Assembly: GCA_020444265.1 (NCBI GenBank)
Contig: JAHLLH010000001.1
Coordinates: forward strand, 620,001-684,000
Direction of reading: 5' to 3'
Source: a bacterium
Lineage (GTDB): Bacteria > Electryoneota > Electryoneia > Electryoneales > Electryoneaceae
Length of the DNA: 64,000 nt
The notes beneath the pieces were generated by a model. It was not told where the DNA came from. It saw only the letters and a program-made list of their open reading frames with translations, and did no database searches. Each line of letters opens with the position of its first letter. The stretch's first letter is position 1. Both the position numbers and the translations under genes were made by a program. Positions 45,354 through 53,370 of the stretch are shown piece after piece.

Positions 45354-45857
45354 CTACTTCCCCCAATTCACTTCACAAGACCCTCCACTTTGCAGCGCCT
45401 TCAGCACGCGCAGTATCTCTTCCGTGCTGCGTCCGATACGGACCTCGTGCACGACCTCGTAGGCCACATTGCCGTCCGGATCGATAATAAAGGCGCCACG
45501 ATTGGCGAAACCGGCTTCTTCCTTCAGCATTCCAAACGCTTGGGTCACCTCTTTGCGCGGGTCGGCGAAGAGCGGGTAGTTGATCTCACCCAATTCATGC
45601 TGCATCCATGCCAACAGGCTCGGGCCGGAATCGGTGCTGCCACCCAGCACCTTCGCGCCAAGCTGGGTGAATTGATCGAGTTCCTCGTTGAAGGCGACCA
45701 CCTCACTGCCGCAGACCCCGGTAAACGCCATCGGGAAGAAAAAGAGGACCACCCAATTGCCACGGTAGTCGCTCAGTTTGGCGGTCTGACGGCCTTTGCC
45801 GGCTTCGACCAGTTGGAGGGTGACATCGGGAGCGGATGTGCCGACGAGGGTGCTCAT
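45354..45857 (-). CDS. Peroxiredoxin (AhpC/TSA family)
   Basis: 167 residues from ATG 45857 (MSTLVGTSAPDV), with GGAG upstream; the 280-residue track ORF extends through a repeat region and is rejected. NWVVLFFFPMAFTGVCGSEVVAFNE holds the peroxidatic Cys (usual PxxxTxxC context, here FTGVC), and SCEVNWGK near the end could carry the resolving Cys of a typical 2-Cys enzyme. It reduces hydroperoxides. Its stop is one base from that of convergent lplA. Confidence 0.92.
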   Translation of the reverse strand: MSTLVGTSAPDVTLQLVEAGKGRQTAKLSDYRGNWVVLFFFPMAFTGVCGSEVVAFNEELDQFTQLGAKVLGGSTDSGPSLLAWMQHELGEINYPLFADPRKEVTQAFGMLKEEAGFANRGAFIIDPDGNVAYEVVHEVRIGRSTEEILRVLKALQSGGSCEVNWGK

Positions 45858-45886
45858 GAGGTGTTCTCCAAGGGGATTAATTTGGT

Positions 45887-45925
45887 GTGCTGAAATGCAA
45901 GCTTGGGTGACGGGGCACCCAAGCC
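45887..45925 (+). repeat. 39-bp dispersed palindromic repeat, copy 2
   Basis: GTGCTGAAATGCAAGCTTGG..., with hairpin GCTTGGGTG-ACGGGG-CACCCAAGC (nine pairs). Lies upstream of the peroxiredoxin gene, between it and sufU. Confidence 0.88.
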
Positions 45926-45938
45926 ACTTTGTTGTGCA

Positions 45939-46066
45939 TGTCGTTGCGAGGACCGAAGGGACGAAGCAATCTCGTACCACGCACCCATCGTCGGCTGCGC
46001 AAAGCGCAGGGAAACAAGAAGAGTGATGTGAGATTGCTTCAGCTGCTGTGCAGCTTCGCAACGACA
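45939..46066. repeat. 128-bp inverted-repeat element
   Basis: Left arm TGTCGTTGCGAGG (45939-45951) and GAAGCAATCTC (45963-45973); right arm GAGATTGCTTC (46030-46040) and CTTCGCAACGACA (46054-46066). The arms are reverse complements apart from a mismatch in the outer part and the spacers between blocks. No ORF of its own. It looks like a small non-autonomous (MITE-like) element next to repeat copy 2. Confidence 0.75.
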
Positions 46067-46081
46067 CCTGGTGGATCGAAT

Positions 46082-46591
46082 TTAGACAATCACCGTCGGG
46101 TTGGCATCTTCGGTGGTCGAGGCGTTTTCGCCGGAGCCGCCCTTCTCGTATCGTTCGAGACCTTCTACAAGGGTCACCCAGGCGAGCAAGGCGCACTTGA
46201 TGCGGACGGGGAATTGACGTACTCCCTCGAGCACTTCGATGTCGCTCAACTCATCGAGCTCGATCTCTTCCGGGACCTCACCCGTCGTCAACATCCCCTT
46301 CACCGCTGCTGCGATCACCTTCAGCTCGGAAATGGTTCGTCCCTCGGCGATTTCAGACAACATCGACCCGGAAGCCACCGAAATCGCGCAACCAGCGCAG
46401 TGGACACCGAGTTCTTCGACAGTGTCGCCCTTGAGACGCACCTTCATTTCGATCTCATCCCCGCAGGAGGGGTTCATGCCCTCGTTGACAACGGTCGGAT
46501 CGGCCACATCTTTCCGTCCGCGGGGCGAACGATAATGGTCGAGGATGATGTCACGGTACATCTCATCGAGTTGATGATCGTGGTTGTGCAC
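46082..46591 (-). CDS. sufU: SUF system NifU/SufU-like Fe-S scaffold or sulfur-transfer protein
   Basis: 169 residues, GTG start behind AAGGGA. MYRDIILDHYRSPRGRKD, NPSCGDEI, HCAGCAISVASGSMLSE and RIKCALLAWVTL supply the three conserved Cys plus Asp of SufU. The C-terminal 20 residues are a polar tail. It works with SufS, which lies 25 nt upstream, to deliver sulfur to the SufBCD scaffold. Confidence 0.95.
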   Translation of the reverse strand: MHNHDHQLDEMYRDIILDHYRSPRGRKDVADPTVVNEGMNPSCGDEIEMKVRLKGDTVEELGVHCAGCAISVASGSMLSEIAEGRTISELKVIAAAVKGMLTTGEVPEEIELDELSDIEVLEGVRQFPVRIKCALLAWVTLVEGLERYEKGGSGENASTTEDANPTVIV

Positions 46592-46616
46592 GGTTCAAAT
46601 CCCTTACGGCAAAAGA

Positions 46617-47867
46617 TCAACCAAAGTACTTCTTCGCCTCGAGCAGTGCTTCTGCGAGTCGATCCGATTCAGCGGTCGTGTTGTATAGGTAGCCACTGGC
46701 ACGTGTGGTCGAAGTCTGGCCCAGCAGCTTGGTTAACGGTTGCGCGCAATGATGCCCGGCACGGACCGCCACACCCCGGCTGTCGAGGAACTGCGCCAGG
46801 TCATGAGGATGCACTCCTTCCACCTCGAAGGAGATGGCTGAGCCACGTTCTTCGACATCTTTTGGTCCGAAAATGTTCACAAATCCGAGTCCCAGAAGAC
46901 GATTCATCGTGTATCGTGTCCACTCGACTTCGTGAGATCGGACTGCATCCATGCCGAAACGATCGAGGTAGTCGAAGGCTTTCGACCAGGCAGCTACTCC
47001 GGCAATGTTCGGAGTGCCCGCTTCAAACTTGTGCGGCAGCTCCGCCCAGGTGGCACGGTCCCATTTGACCAGCAGGATCATCTCGCCGCCAGTCTGCCAG
47101 GGTTCCATCGCTTCGAGCAGTTCTCGACGCCCCCACAAGGCCCCAACCCCGGTCGGACCGAGCATCTTATGCCCGGAAAAGGCGAAGAAATCAACGCCCA
47201 AAACCTTCACATCGACCGGCATATGTGGTGCGCTTTGCGCCCCATCGGCCAACACAACTGCGCCTACCGAATGCGCCCTTGCGGCCACCTCGGCAGCGGG
47301 GTTGATCGTACCGAGCACATTGGACATCTGGGTGATTGCGACCAGCTTCGTGTTTGGAGTGATGATGCTGTCCATCGAACTCAGGTCGAGTCGACCTTCC
47401 CCATCAATCGGCAGGTAGGCAAGCTCAGCACCATTTTTTTTCGCGAGCTGAATCCAGGGGACGAGGTTGGCGTGATGCTCCATCTGGGTGAGGACAATTC
47501 GGTCACCCTTCCCGATGTTCGCCCCGCCCCAGCTATGGGCCACCAGATTGATCGCTTCGGTCGTGCCACGTGTAAAAATCACTTCTTCACGTGCAACACC
47601 ACCGATCCAGCTGGCGATCCGGTCACGAGTGCACTCGTAAGCTTCGGTCGCCTCTTCCGCGAGGGTGTGGATGCCACGGTGCACGTTGGCATTGTGCTTC
47701 AGGTAGTACTCGGCTTCGGCATCGATCACGGAACGAGGTTTCTGGGTGGTGGCTGCATTGTCCAGGTAGACCAGCGGCTTGCCCTGGACAGAGCGCTCCA
47801 GGATCGGAAAATCCTTGCGGATCTCCGCTGAGTCCAAGACCTGCTGTTGATTGACCGCCTCTTGCAC
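46617..47867 (-). CDS. sufS: Cysteine desulfurase SufS
   Basis: 416 residues from GTG 47867 behind AGGAG (7 nt); the track's earlier GTG lies in a hairpin. PLP-enzyme landmarks: VYLDNAATTQKP, ANVHRGIHTLAEEATEAYE, FFAFSGHKMLGPTGVGALWG (PLP Lys), and VRAGHHCAQPLTKLLG with the catalytic Cys. It takes sulfur from L-cysteine for the SUF pathway. Confidence 0.96.
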   Translation of the reverse strand: MQEAVNQQQVLDSAEIRKDFPILERSVQGKPLVYLDNAATTQKPRSVIDAEAEYYLKHNANVHRGIHTLAEEATEAYECTRDRIASWIGGVAREEVIFTRGTTEAINLVAHSWGGANIGKGDRIVLTQMEHHANLVPWIQLAKKNGAELAYLPIDGEGRLDLSSMDSIITPNTKLVAITQMSNVLGTINPAAEVAARAHSVGAVVLADGAQSAPHMPVDVKVLGVDFFAFSGHKMLGPTGVGALWGRRELLEAMEPWQTGGEMILLVKWDRATWAELPHKFEAGTPNIAGVAAWSKAFDYLDRFGMDAVRSHEVEWTRYTMNRLLGLGFVNIFGPKDVEERGSAISFEVEGVHPHDLAQFLDSRGVAVRAGHHCAQPLTKLLGQTSTTRASGYLYNTTAESDRLAEALLEAKKYFG

Positions 47868-47893
47868 CTCACCACTCCTGAAATACGGGGTGG

Positions 47894-47915
47894 CCCGGGC
47901 AGTCTCCTGCCCGGG
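47894..47915. repeat. Hairpin in the sufS leader
   Basis: CCCGGGCAG-TCTC-CTGCCCGGG, nine perfect pairs, ending about 26 nt before the sufS start on the minus strand. It may fold in the mRNA and affect sufS translation or processing of the long suf transcript. Confidence 0.7.
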
Positions 47916-48006
47916 TTTCACTCCCGGTATAATTCTGCTCTACCCGTTCCGTCATGTCTTTTGCGTCAGGGGAGACCAGACGGTATAACCATGCCACGAC
48001 ATTTGC

Positions 48007-48045
48007 GTGCTGACATGCACGCTTGGGTGACGGGGCACCCAAGCC
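48007..48045 (+). repeat. 39-bp dispersed palindromic repeat, copy 3
   Basis: GTGCTGACATGCACGCTTGG..., same 39 bp as copy 1 apart from the last bases, with hairpin GCTTGGGTG-ACGGGG-CACCCAAGC. It lies within the suf gene run, between the Rieske gene and sufS. Confidence 0.88.
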
Positions 48046-48060
48046 ACTTATAAACTCGGG

Positions 48061-48384
48061 TTACTCATCCACTTCGACAAACACCTTCCCGTTCTCAACC
48101 TTGATCGGGTAGGAAGCGATACCGTAGACGGCGGGCATACGTGTCACTTCACCGGAACGTACATCAAAACGGGCACCGTGACGTGGGCACTCAACCTGAT
48201 GGTCGTGCACCTCTTCTGCATCCAGATTTTCGCCATCATGAGTGCAGTACGGGCTCAATCCGTGGATCTCCCCACCATCATTGACAAGCAGAACATCTTC
48301 GCCATTCACTTCGACTTCGTGCGTCTGGTTCAGCTTGACATCATCGACTGCGCAGGCTTCGAAAAACTTCTTCGCGCCCCCCAT
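48061..48384 (-). CDS. Rieske [2Fe-2S] ferredoxin (NirD/BphA3-like)
   Basis: 107 residues from ATG 48384, which has GGAGG seven bases upstream and follows the sufD stop by 2 nt. The Rieske ligands are in CTHDG and CPRHGARFD, separated by about 16 residues, in the all-beta fold typical of soluble Rieske ferredoxins. Such genes are often found in suf operons, where they may serve as electron donor or as client; the role is inferred. Confidence 0.93.
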   Translation of the reverse strand: MGGAKKFFEACAVDDVKLNQTHEVEVNGEDVLLVNDGGEIHGLSPYCTHDGENLDAEEVHDHQVECPRHGARFDVRSGEVTRMPAVYGIASYPIKVENGKVFVEVDE

Positions 48385-48386
48385 AC

Positions 48387-49673
48387 TCACACCTCCAGTT
48401 TTGCCAGCAGTTGGTTTCGTGTCGTTTCACGCAGAACCTGAGGAAGAGTTTCGAGGCTCTTCTCGAAAAATCCTGTCAGGATGATACGCATCGCTTCGTC
48501 ACGAGTGATACCGCGGGCCATCAAGTAAAAAATTTGCTCGTCTTCCAGTGCGCCGACAGTCACGCCGTGGCTGCACTTGACTTCATCGTTAATGATCTCG
48601 AGTTCCGGGATCGATTCGACCTTTGCCTTGTCGCTCAGCAACAGGTTACGGTTCTCCTGGTAGGCTTCGCAGAAGAAGGCATCCTTATCGATGTTGATCC
48701 GACCGGTGTAAGCCGAAACCGCTTTGCCACCAGCTGCGACCTTGAATTCGAGGTTCGAATAGGTCTCGCTGGCAGAATGGTGATGACCGGTGAAGTGGTC
48801 AAAGTGTTGCTTGCCATTCCCGAGCAACAGACCATTCCAGTGGCTGTTGGCACCACGTCCCGCGAGCTGGGTCGACCAGTTCACCTTTGTCACACTGCCA
48901 CCTAGGGCGACGGCGGACGATGTCAGGGTCACATTCTCGCCGATACGGTTTCGGTGAGTCAGGTTGAGCCGTTGACTTTCAGGCAGATTGAACATGCTGG
49001 TCAGGGCAACTCGTGCCGAATTATCGACAATGCCTTCAACCACCGCATGCATCAATCCATCCCCATCGCCACCAGCGTACTCATCAATGATGCTGACTTC
49101 CGCATTCTCACCAACGACCAACAGCAGGCGAGTAATCGTTGTGCCAGATCCCGGCGTACGTTTCAGGTGGATCGGCTGTTCGAGGGTTGTGTGGGCTGGA
49201 ACATGCAGCAGGAGCCCACCTTGCCACAAGGCGAGGTTGAGCGCCTCGAACTTGCCGTAGTCCGAACCGATCACACTGCCGAGATGTTTTTCCACCAGCT
49301 CCGGCTTTTGCTCCGCCGCTTCCGCAAGACTGATAAGAGTGACACCCTTCTCGGTCGCGTTGTCGGATAAAGCAATTCCGAATTTGTTGTCTGAAGTTTC
49401 CACTCCGATGCCATCATGGCCCTCGGGCAACATCTGTTCCGTACGAGAATGGCCATTGGGCCGCACCGGCACAGCCTTCATCACCTCTTCGACCAGCTCG
49501 GGCTCGAACTGTTCAGGGGCGGTGTATTTCCAAAGATGCTGGACACGGTCCGGCAATGGCATCTCGTTATAGCGTTCCCAAGCTTGCTTGCGAAGGGTGT
49601 ACAACCACTCCGGTTCATCCTCAGTTGCGGGGCGAAACTCCAGCGCCTGGCTTTTTGTATCCTGCTCGATCAT
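48387..49673 (-). CDS. sufD: Fe-S assembly protein SufD
   Basis: 428 residues from ATG 49673. The C-terminal SufB/D beta-helix with VKCSHGVTVGALEDEQIFYLMARGITRDEAMRIILTGFF is clear, and the N-terminus has WLYTLRKQAWERYNEMPLPD. It partners SufB and SufC in the scaffold. Thirteen nt of space to sufB. Confidence 0.95.
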   Translation of the reverse strand: MIEQDTKSQALEFRPATEDEPEWLYTLRKQAWERYNEMPLPDRVQHLWKYTAPEQFEPELVEEVMKAVPVRPNGHSRTEQMLPEGHDGIGVETSDNKFGIALSDNATEKGVTLISLAEAAEQKPELVEKHLGSVIGSDYGKFEALNLALWQGGLLLHVPAHTTLEQPIHLKRTPGSGTTITRLLLVVGENAEVSIIDEYAGGDGDGLMHAVVEGIVDNSARVALTSMFNLPESQRLNLTHRNRIGENVTLTSSAVALGGSVTKVNWSTQLAGRGANSHWNGLLLGNGKQHFDHFTGHHHSASETYSNLEFKVAAGGKAVSAYTGRINIDKDAFFCEAYQENRNLLLSDKAKVESIPELEIINDEVKCSHGVTVGALEDEQIFYLMARGITRDEAMRIILTGFFEKSLETLPQVLRETTRNQLLAKLEV

Positions 49674-49688
49674 CAATCGATTCCAGGT

Positions 49689-51119
49689 TTAGCCGACCGA
49701 GCCTTCCATTTCAAGCTCGATCAGACGGTTCAACTCAATCGCGTATTCCATCGGCAGCTCCTTGACGAACGGGTTGATAAACCCATTGACGATAAGGAGA
49801 CGTGCCTCATCCTCGGATAGGCCACGGCTCATCAGGTAGAAGATCTGTTCTTCAGCGACCTTCGAGACCGAAGCTTCGTGCTCTATGGCGACCTTTTCGT
49901 TGTCGATCTCCATCGTCGGGTAAGTATCCGTCCGCGATTCGCTGTCCAGCAGCAGGGCATCGCACTCGACATTCACCTTACAGTGGTGAGCGTTCGGGTA
50001 GACCTTGACCATCCCGCGATACGATGCACGACCCGAATCCTTCGAAATCGACTTCGAGGTGATACGGCTGCTGGTATTCGGCGCGGCGTGAATGACTTTC
50101 GCACCGCTATCCTGATGCTGCCCTTTACCGGAGAAAGCAACGGTGAGGATTTCACCCTTAGCACCTTCGCCAACAAGGTTGATGCAGGGGTACTTCATCG
50201 TCAGCTTGCTGCCGATGTTGCCATCCACCCATTCCACCGTCGCATTTTTGTGGGCCACCGCACGTTTGGTCACCAGGTTGTAAATGTTGTGCGCCCAATT
50301 CTGGATGGTGGTGTAGCGGACATAGGAATCCTCGAGCGCCACCAGTTCAACCACCGCCGAGTGAAGCGAGTTTGAGGTCCATACTGGAGCCGTGCAACCC
50401 TCGATATAGTGGACACGTGCGCCCTTGTCGGTGATGATCAGGGTACGTTCGAACTGGCCCATATTTTCCGAGTTGATGCGGAAATAGGCCTGCAGTGGCA
50501 CCGTCAACTCGACACCAGGCGGCACGTAAATGAACGATCCACCCGACCAAACCGCAGAATTCAATGCGGAAAACTTGTTGTCGTTAGGCGGGATAACAGT
50601 CGAGAAATACTTCTGCACGAGTTCGGGGTACTCACGTACAGCGGTGTCCATGTCGGTGAAGATCACTCCCTGATCGGAGAGCTCCTCCTTCACATTATGG
50701 TAGACCACTTCGGATTCGTACTGCGCCGATACACCCGCGAGAAACTTCCGTTCCGCTTCCGGGACACCGAGACGATCAAAGGTGTTCTTGATGTTTTCCG
50801 GGACATCATCCCAGCTACGGCTCTGAAATTCAGCCGGTTTGATGTAGTAATAGATGTCCTGGAAGTCGATCTCGTTCAGCAGCTTCGTATTGCCCCAGCG
50901 CGGCATCTCTTTGCTATAGAAGATGTCGAGCGACTCATGACGAAACTTCCGCATCCATTCCGGCTCTTTCTTCATGAGGGACATCATCTCCACGACCTCG
51001 TGGCTCAGTCCCTTCGCACCCTTGTGAAAGTATTCTTCCGGGTCATGGAAGCCGTACTTGGTTGCGTAATCGTCGCCAATCGTCGCAAGTTTTTTGTTTT
51101 GTTCTATGATATCTGCCAT
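49689..51119 (-). CDS. sufB: Fe-S assembly protein SufB
   Basis: 476 residues with GGAG before the [29 protein letters not shown] at the N-terminus; [47 protein letters not shown] and [29 protein letters not shown] later. SufB is the scaffold on which the cluster is built. Confidence 0.97.
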   Translation of the reverse strand: MADIIEQNKKLATIGDDYATKYGFHDPEEYFHKGAKGLSHEVVEMMSLMKKEPEWMRKFRHESLDIFYSKEMPRWGNTKLLNEIDFQDIYYYIKPAEFQSRSWDDVPENIKNTFDRLGVPEAERKFLAGVSAQYESEVVYHNVKEELSDQGVIFTDMDTAVREYPELVQKYFSTVIPPNDNKFSALNSAVWSGGSFIYVPPGVELTVPLQAYFRINSENMGQFERTLIITDKGARVHYIEGCTAPVWTSNSLHSAVVELVALEDSYVRYTTIQNWAHNIYNLVTKRAVAHKNATVEWVDGNIGSKLTMKYPCINLVGEGAKGEILTVAFSGKGQHQDSGAKVIHAAPNTSSRITSKSISKDSGRASYRGMVKVYPNAHHCKVNVECDALLLDSESRTDTYPTMEIDNEKVAIEHEASVSKVAEEQIFYLMSRGLSEDEARLLIVNGFINPFVKELPMEYAIELNRLIELEMEGSVG

Positions 51120-51130
51120 GGGAACACTCC

Positions 51131-51892
51131 CTACGCTACAAGTTCAGCTTTGATCCAGTCGTACCCTTTTTCCTCGAGCTGATGCGCCAGCTCAGGACCA
51201 CCGGAGCGAACGAGGTTGCCGTTCATCATCACATGGACATGGTCCGGGGAAACGTAGTTCAGGATACGCTGGTAGTGGGTCACAAGCAGGACAGCGTTAT
51301 CGTCTGTATGTGCCGCATTGACACCTTTCGACACGACCTTCAACGCATCAATATCGAGGCCCGAGTCGGTCTCATCGAGGATCGCGACTTTGGGTTGCAG
51401 CATCGCAAGCTGGAGGATTTCGAAACGCTTCTTCTCACCGCCGGAAAAACCATCGTTGACGTAACGGGAAGCAAACACCTCATCCATCTCGAGCAGCTTG
51501 AAGGCCTCCTTCATCTCTTTACGGAAACTGCGCAGGACCGAAGGGTCATCACCACGATGAGCCTTAATGGCGGACCGCAGGAAATTGGTCACCGTCACAC
51601 CCGGCACGGCCAAGGGATACTGGAACGCCAGGAATAGGCCGGCAATGGAACGCTCTGAGGCATCCATCTCCAGCAAGTTCTCACCATCAAGCAGTACCTC
51701 GCCCGACGTGATCTCATAAGCGGGGTGCCCGGAAAGGGCATTGGCCATGCTGGACTTGCCGGAACCGTTGGGGCCCATGATGGCGTGCTTCTCGCCCTTC
51801 TTCATCTCAAGGGAAACACCCTTGACGACCTCGATGCCTTCAACCGTGACATGCAGGTCCTTGATCGACAGCAAAACGTCATTTCCAGCCAC
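51131..51892 (-). CDS. sufC: Fe-S assembly ATPase SufC
   Basis: 253 residues from GTG 51892 ([13 protein letters not shown]) behind GAGG; the track ORF reads back into the regulator gene. Walker A GPNGSGKS (40-47), Q-loop [15 protein letters not shown], signature [20 protein letters not shown], Walker [17 protein letters not shown]. An ABC-type ATPase that drives conformational change in SufB-SufD. It starts 13 nt after the Rrf2 gene. Confidence 0.96.
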   Translation of the reverse strand: MAGNDVLLSIKDLHVTVEGIEVVKGVSLEMKKGEKHAIMGPNGSGKSSMANALSGHPAYEITSGEVLLDGENLLEMDASERSIAGLFLAFQYPLAVPGVTVTNFLRSAIKAHRGDDPSVLRSFRKEMKEAFKLLEMDEVFASRYVNDGFSGGEKKRFEILQLAMLQPKVAILDETDSGLDIDALKVVSKGVNAAHTDDNAVLLVTHYQRILNYVSPDHVHVMMNGNLVRSGGPELAHQLEEKGYDWIKAELVA

Positions 51893-51905
51893 GTCAAACC
51901 TCGTT

Positions 51906-52442
51906 TTATGTGTTTTGTTGAATCGTTTCTGAATCCTTGATCGTCCCGGCCGTATCGGGCGACATTGCCCAATCGCGAGTATCAATACCAGCCATCGCCA
52001 GCAGATTGAGACGACCTTTTGACTTTTTCGATGCGAGATCCTCGAGAGTGATTCGTTCAAGGATGTCGCTGATCAACGCATGAAAGGTGAACCAGACATC
52101 GCGCACGGTGCAGTCGCCCAAGTGGACACAATCCCCAACGGTATCACCGGAGGTGAATTTTTCGCAGTGTCCCACTCCGAAAAGAGGCTCGCCCAATGCG
52201 TCGAATACCTGCTTCAGGCTAATCCGGTCCGCTCTTCGTGCAAGCGCATATCCGCCATTTCGGCCGCGTTCCGCTTGCACCAGCCCCGCCTGCTTCATCA
52301 AGCCCAGCAATTTGCCGACATAGGGAACAGATAGACGTTCACGTTCCCCGATTTCAGTAAGGGAAAGCGAATCGCCCGGTGCGGTTTTGGCCAACAGGAC
52401 CATGCAACGGAGGCCGTATTCTTCGAGTGCGGTGATCCGCAT
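51906..52442 (-). CDS. Rrf2-family Fe-S-sensing regulator of the suf operon
   Basis: 178 residues. Winged-helix N-terminus MRITALEEYGLRCMVLLAKTA, recognition region VPYVGKLLGLMKQAGLVQAERGRNGGYALAR, and a cysteine cluster HCEKFTSGDTVGDCVHLGDC like the [2Fe-2S] ligands of IscR/SufR. It is the first gene of the suf operon and very probably its autoregulator, sensing cluster demand or oxygen. The C-terminal 35 residues are extra and polar. Confidence 0.92.
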   Translation of the reverse strand: MRITALEEYGLRCMVLLAKTAPGDSLSLTEIGERERLSVPYVGKLLGLMKQAGLVQAERGRNGGYALARRADRISLKQVFDALGEPLFGVGHCEKFTSGDTVGDCVHLGDCTVRDVWFTFHALISDILERITLEDLASKKSKGRLNLLAMAGIDTRDWAMSPDTAGTIKDSETIQQNT

Positions 52443-52462
52443 GGATCGTACCCTGAATTAAT

Positions 52463-52480
52463 CTCTACAAAAAAGTATAG
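52463..52480 (-). promoter_or_regulatory. Candidate suf promoter -10 with overlapping Rrf2-type operator
   Basis: On the minus strand CTATAC-TTTTTT-GTAGAG is an imperfect inverted repeat (5 of 6) containing a TATACT -10 hexamer, about 20 nt before the regulator's ATG. No good -35 was found. This is the natural place for autoregulation, but the site is inferred. Confidence 0.4.
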
Positions 52481-52491
52481 TATTAACGCTG

Positions 52492-52517
52492 AAAAAAGGG
52501 AACTCGAGCGGAGTTCC
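52492..52517 (-). terminator. Intrinsic terminator of the AhpD-like gene
   Basis: On the minus strand GGAACTC-CGCTC-GAGTTCC is followed by CTTTTTT. Seven perfect pairs; it separates the AhpD-like gene from the suf operon. Confidence 0.82.
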
Positions 52518-52652
52518 AACGATTGGCGAGGGTCTAATGTCAAGCCATTTCAAGCGTTTATCGTTCTGCCTACAAGGTATACAGGCGACCGTAAGCTGTC
52601 AAGGAATAGACAGAACACCGATCTCCTGAGCACCCACTAAGGGTAGGATGCA

Positions 52653-53000
52653 TCACTCTGCCTGAAGTTGCTCCCACCTTGCGAAGGCTCTCCGCATGTG
52701 CGGGACGACAATTGATCCACCGACCACATAGCCTACCAGGATCGCCTCTTCCAGCTCTTCGCTGGTTACCCCTTCTTCGTGGGAACGGCGGATATGGTAG
52801 GTGATGCAATCATCGCAGCGCAGGACGAGAGATGCCGTCAGCCCCAGCAGCTCCTTGGTCTTGACAGACAGAGCACCTTCACGGTACGCCGCGGTGTCGA
52901 TGTTCATCAAACGCTTCATCTGGAGGCCGGCGTTCTTCAGGATGAGGTCATTGCCCTCGCTGCGCTCGTTCTCCCACTGCTCGAGTGAAGATAGGTCCAT
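52653..53000 (-). CDS. Carboxymuconolactone decarboxylase/AhpD-family protein
   Basis: 115 residues with the AhpD-type redox motif LRCDDCITYHIRRSHEEGVT (CxxC then His) and the helical family fold (SVKTKELLGLTASL). Members act as alkylhydroperoxidase partners or gamma-carboxymuconolactone decarboxylases; the CxxC favours a thiol redox role. Monocistronic, between the hairpin array and a terminator. Confidence 0.9.
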   Translation of the reverse strand: MDLSSLEQWENERSEGNDLILKNAGLQMKRLMNIDTAAYREGALSVKTKELLGLTASLVLRCDDCITYHIRRSHEEGVTSEELEEAILVGYVVGGSIVVPHMRRAFARWEQLQAE

Positions 53001-53020
53001 GATGTGACATCCCTTCGGTT

Positions 53021-53356
53021 GCGTCAGACGCCAACGTTATGACGCTTCTATCGCGCCTATCGGCGCGATTCACTGCCAGGCTCGGGGGCCTGGCAGAACT
53101 ACTGGTTTGGTCAGGTCTCCCGACCTGACCGAGTCATGCGTCAGGTCGGGAGACCTGACGCAACCTCTTCCCTACATGTTCTGTCAGGTCCTTAGCGTAG
53201 CGAAGACCTGACAGATGATCGCGCCCACAGGCGCGAATCATGCGTCAGATCTGAGGATCTGACGCAACCTCTTATGGATTACTGCCCCACTCAACCTGTC
53301 TATGTACAAACAGGTAAGCCCGGGTGACGTACACCCGGGCCACTGTGATAACACAG
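53021..53356. repeat. Array of about eleven consecutive palindromic hairpins
   Basis: Perfect or near-perfect hairpins follow one another: 53021-53045 (GCGTCA/TGACGC), 53050-53069 (ATCGCGCC/GGCGCGAT), 53073-53096 (CTGCCAGGC/GCCTGGCAG), 53109-53130 (GGTCAGGTC/GACCTGACC), 53137-53162 (TGCGTCAGGTC/GACCTGACGCA), 53181-53214 (CTGTCAGGTC/GACCTGACAG), 53215-53241 (TCGCGCC/GGCGCGA core), 53241-53266 (TGCGTCAGATC/GATCTGACGCA), 53294-53315 (ACCTGT/ACAGGT), 53318-53340 (GCCCGGGTG/CACCCGGGC) and 53343-53356 (CTGTG/CACAG). Several share GTCAGGTC or GCGTCAG. No ORF. It occupies nearly the whole gap between yebC and the AhpD-like gene. Confidence 0.88.
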
Positions 53357-53370
53357 CAAATCAGGGCCGC

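Noticed and set aside
45858-46196. N-terminal extension of the peroxiredoxin frame (280-residue ORF)
   Set aside because: The extension is translated repeat DNA (39-bp palindrome and 128-bp inverted repeat); the family start is the ATG at 45857 with a ribosome site.
45929-47068. 379-codon plus-strand ORF opposite sufU/sufS
   Set aside because: It begins in the inverted-repeat element and runs antisense through two conserved suf genes; no homology signal.
53021-53356. CRISPR array
   Set aside because: The units are hairpins of different lengths and sequences without constant repeats and spacers, and no cas gene is present.
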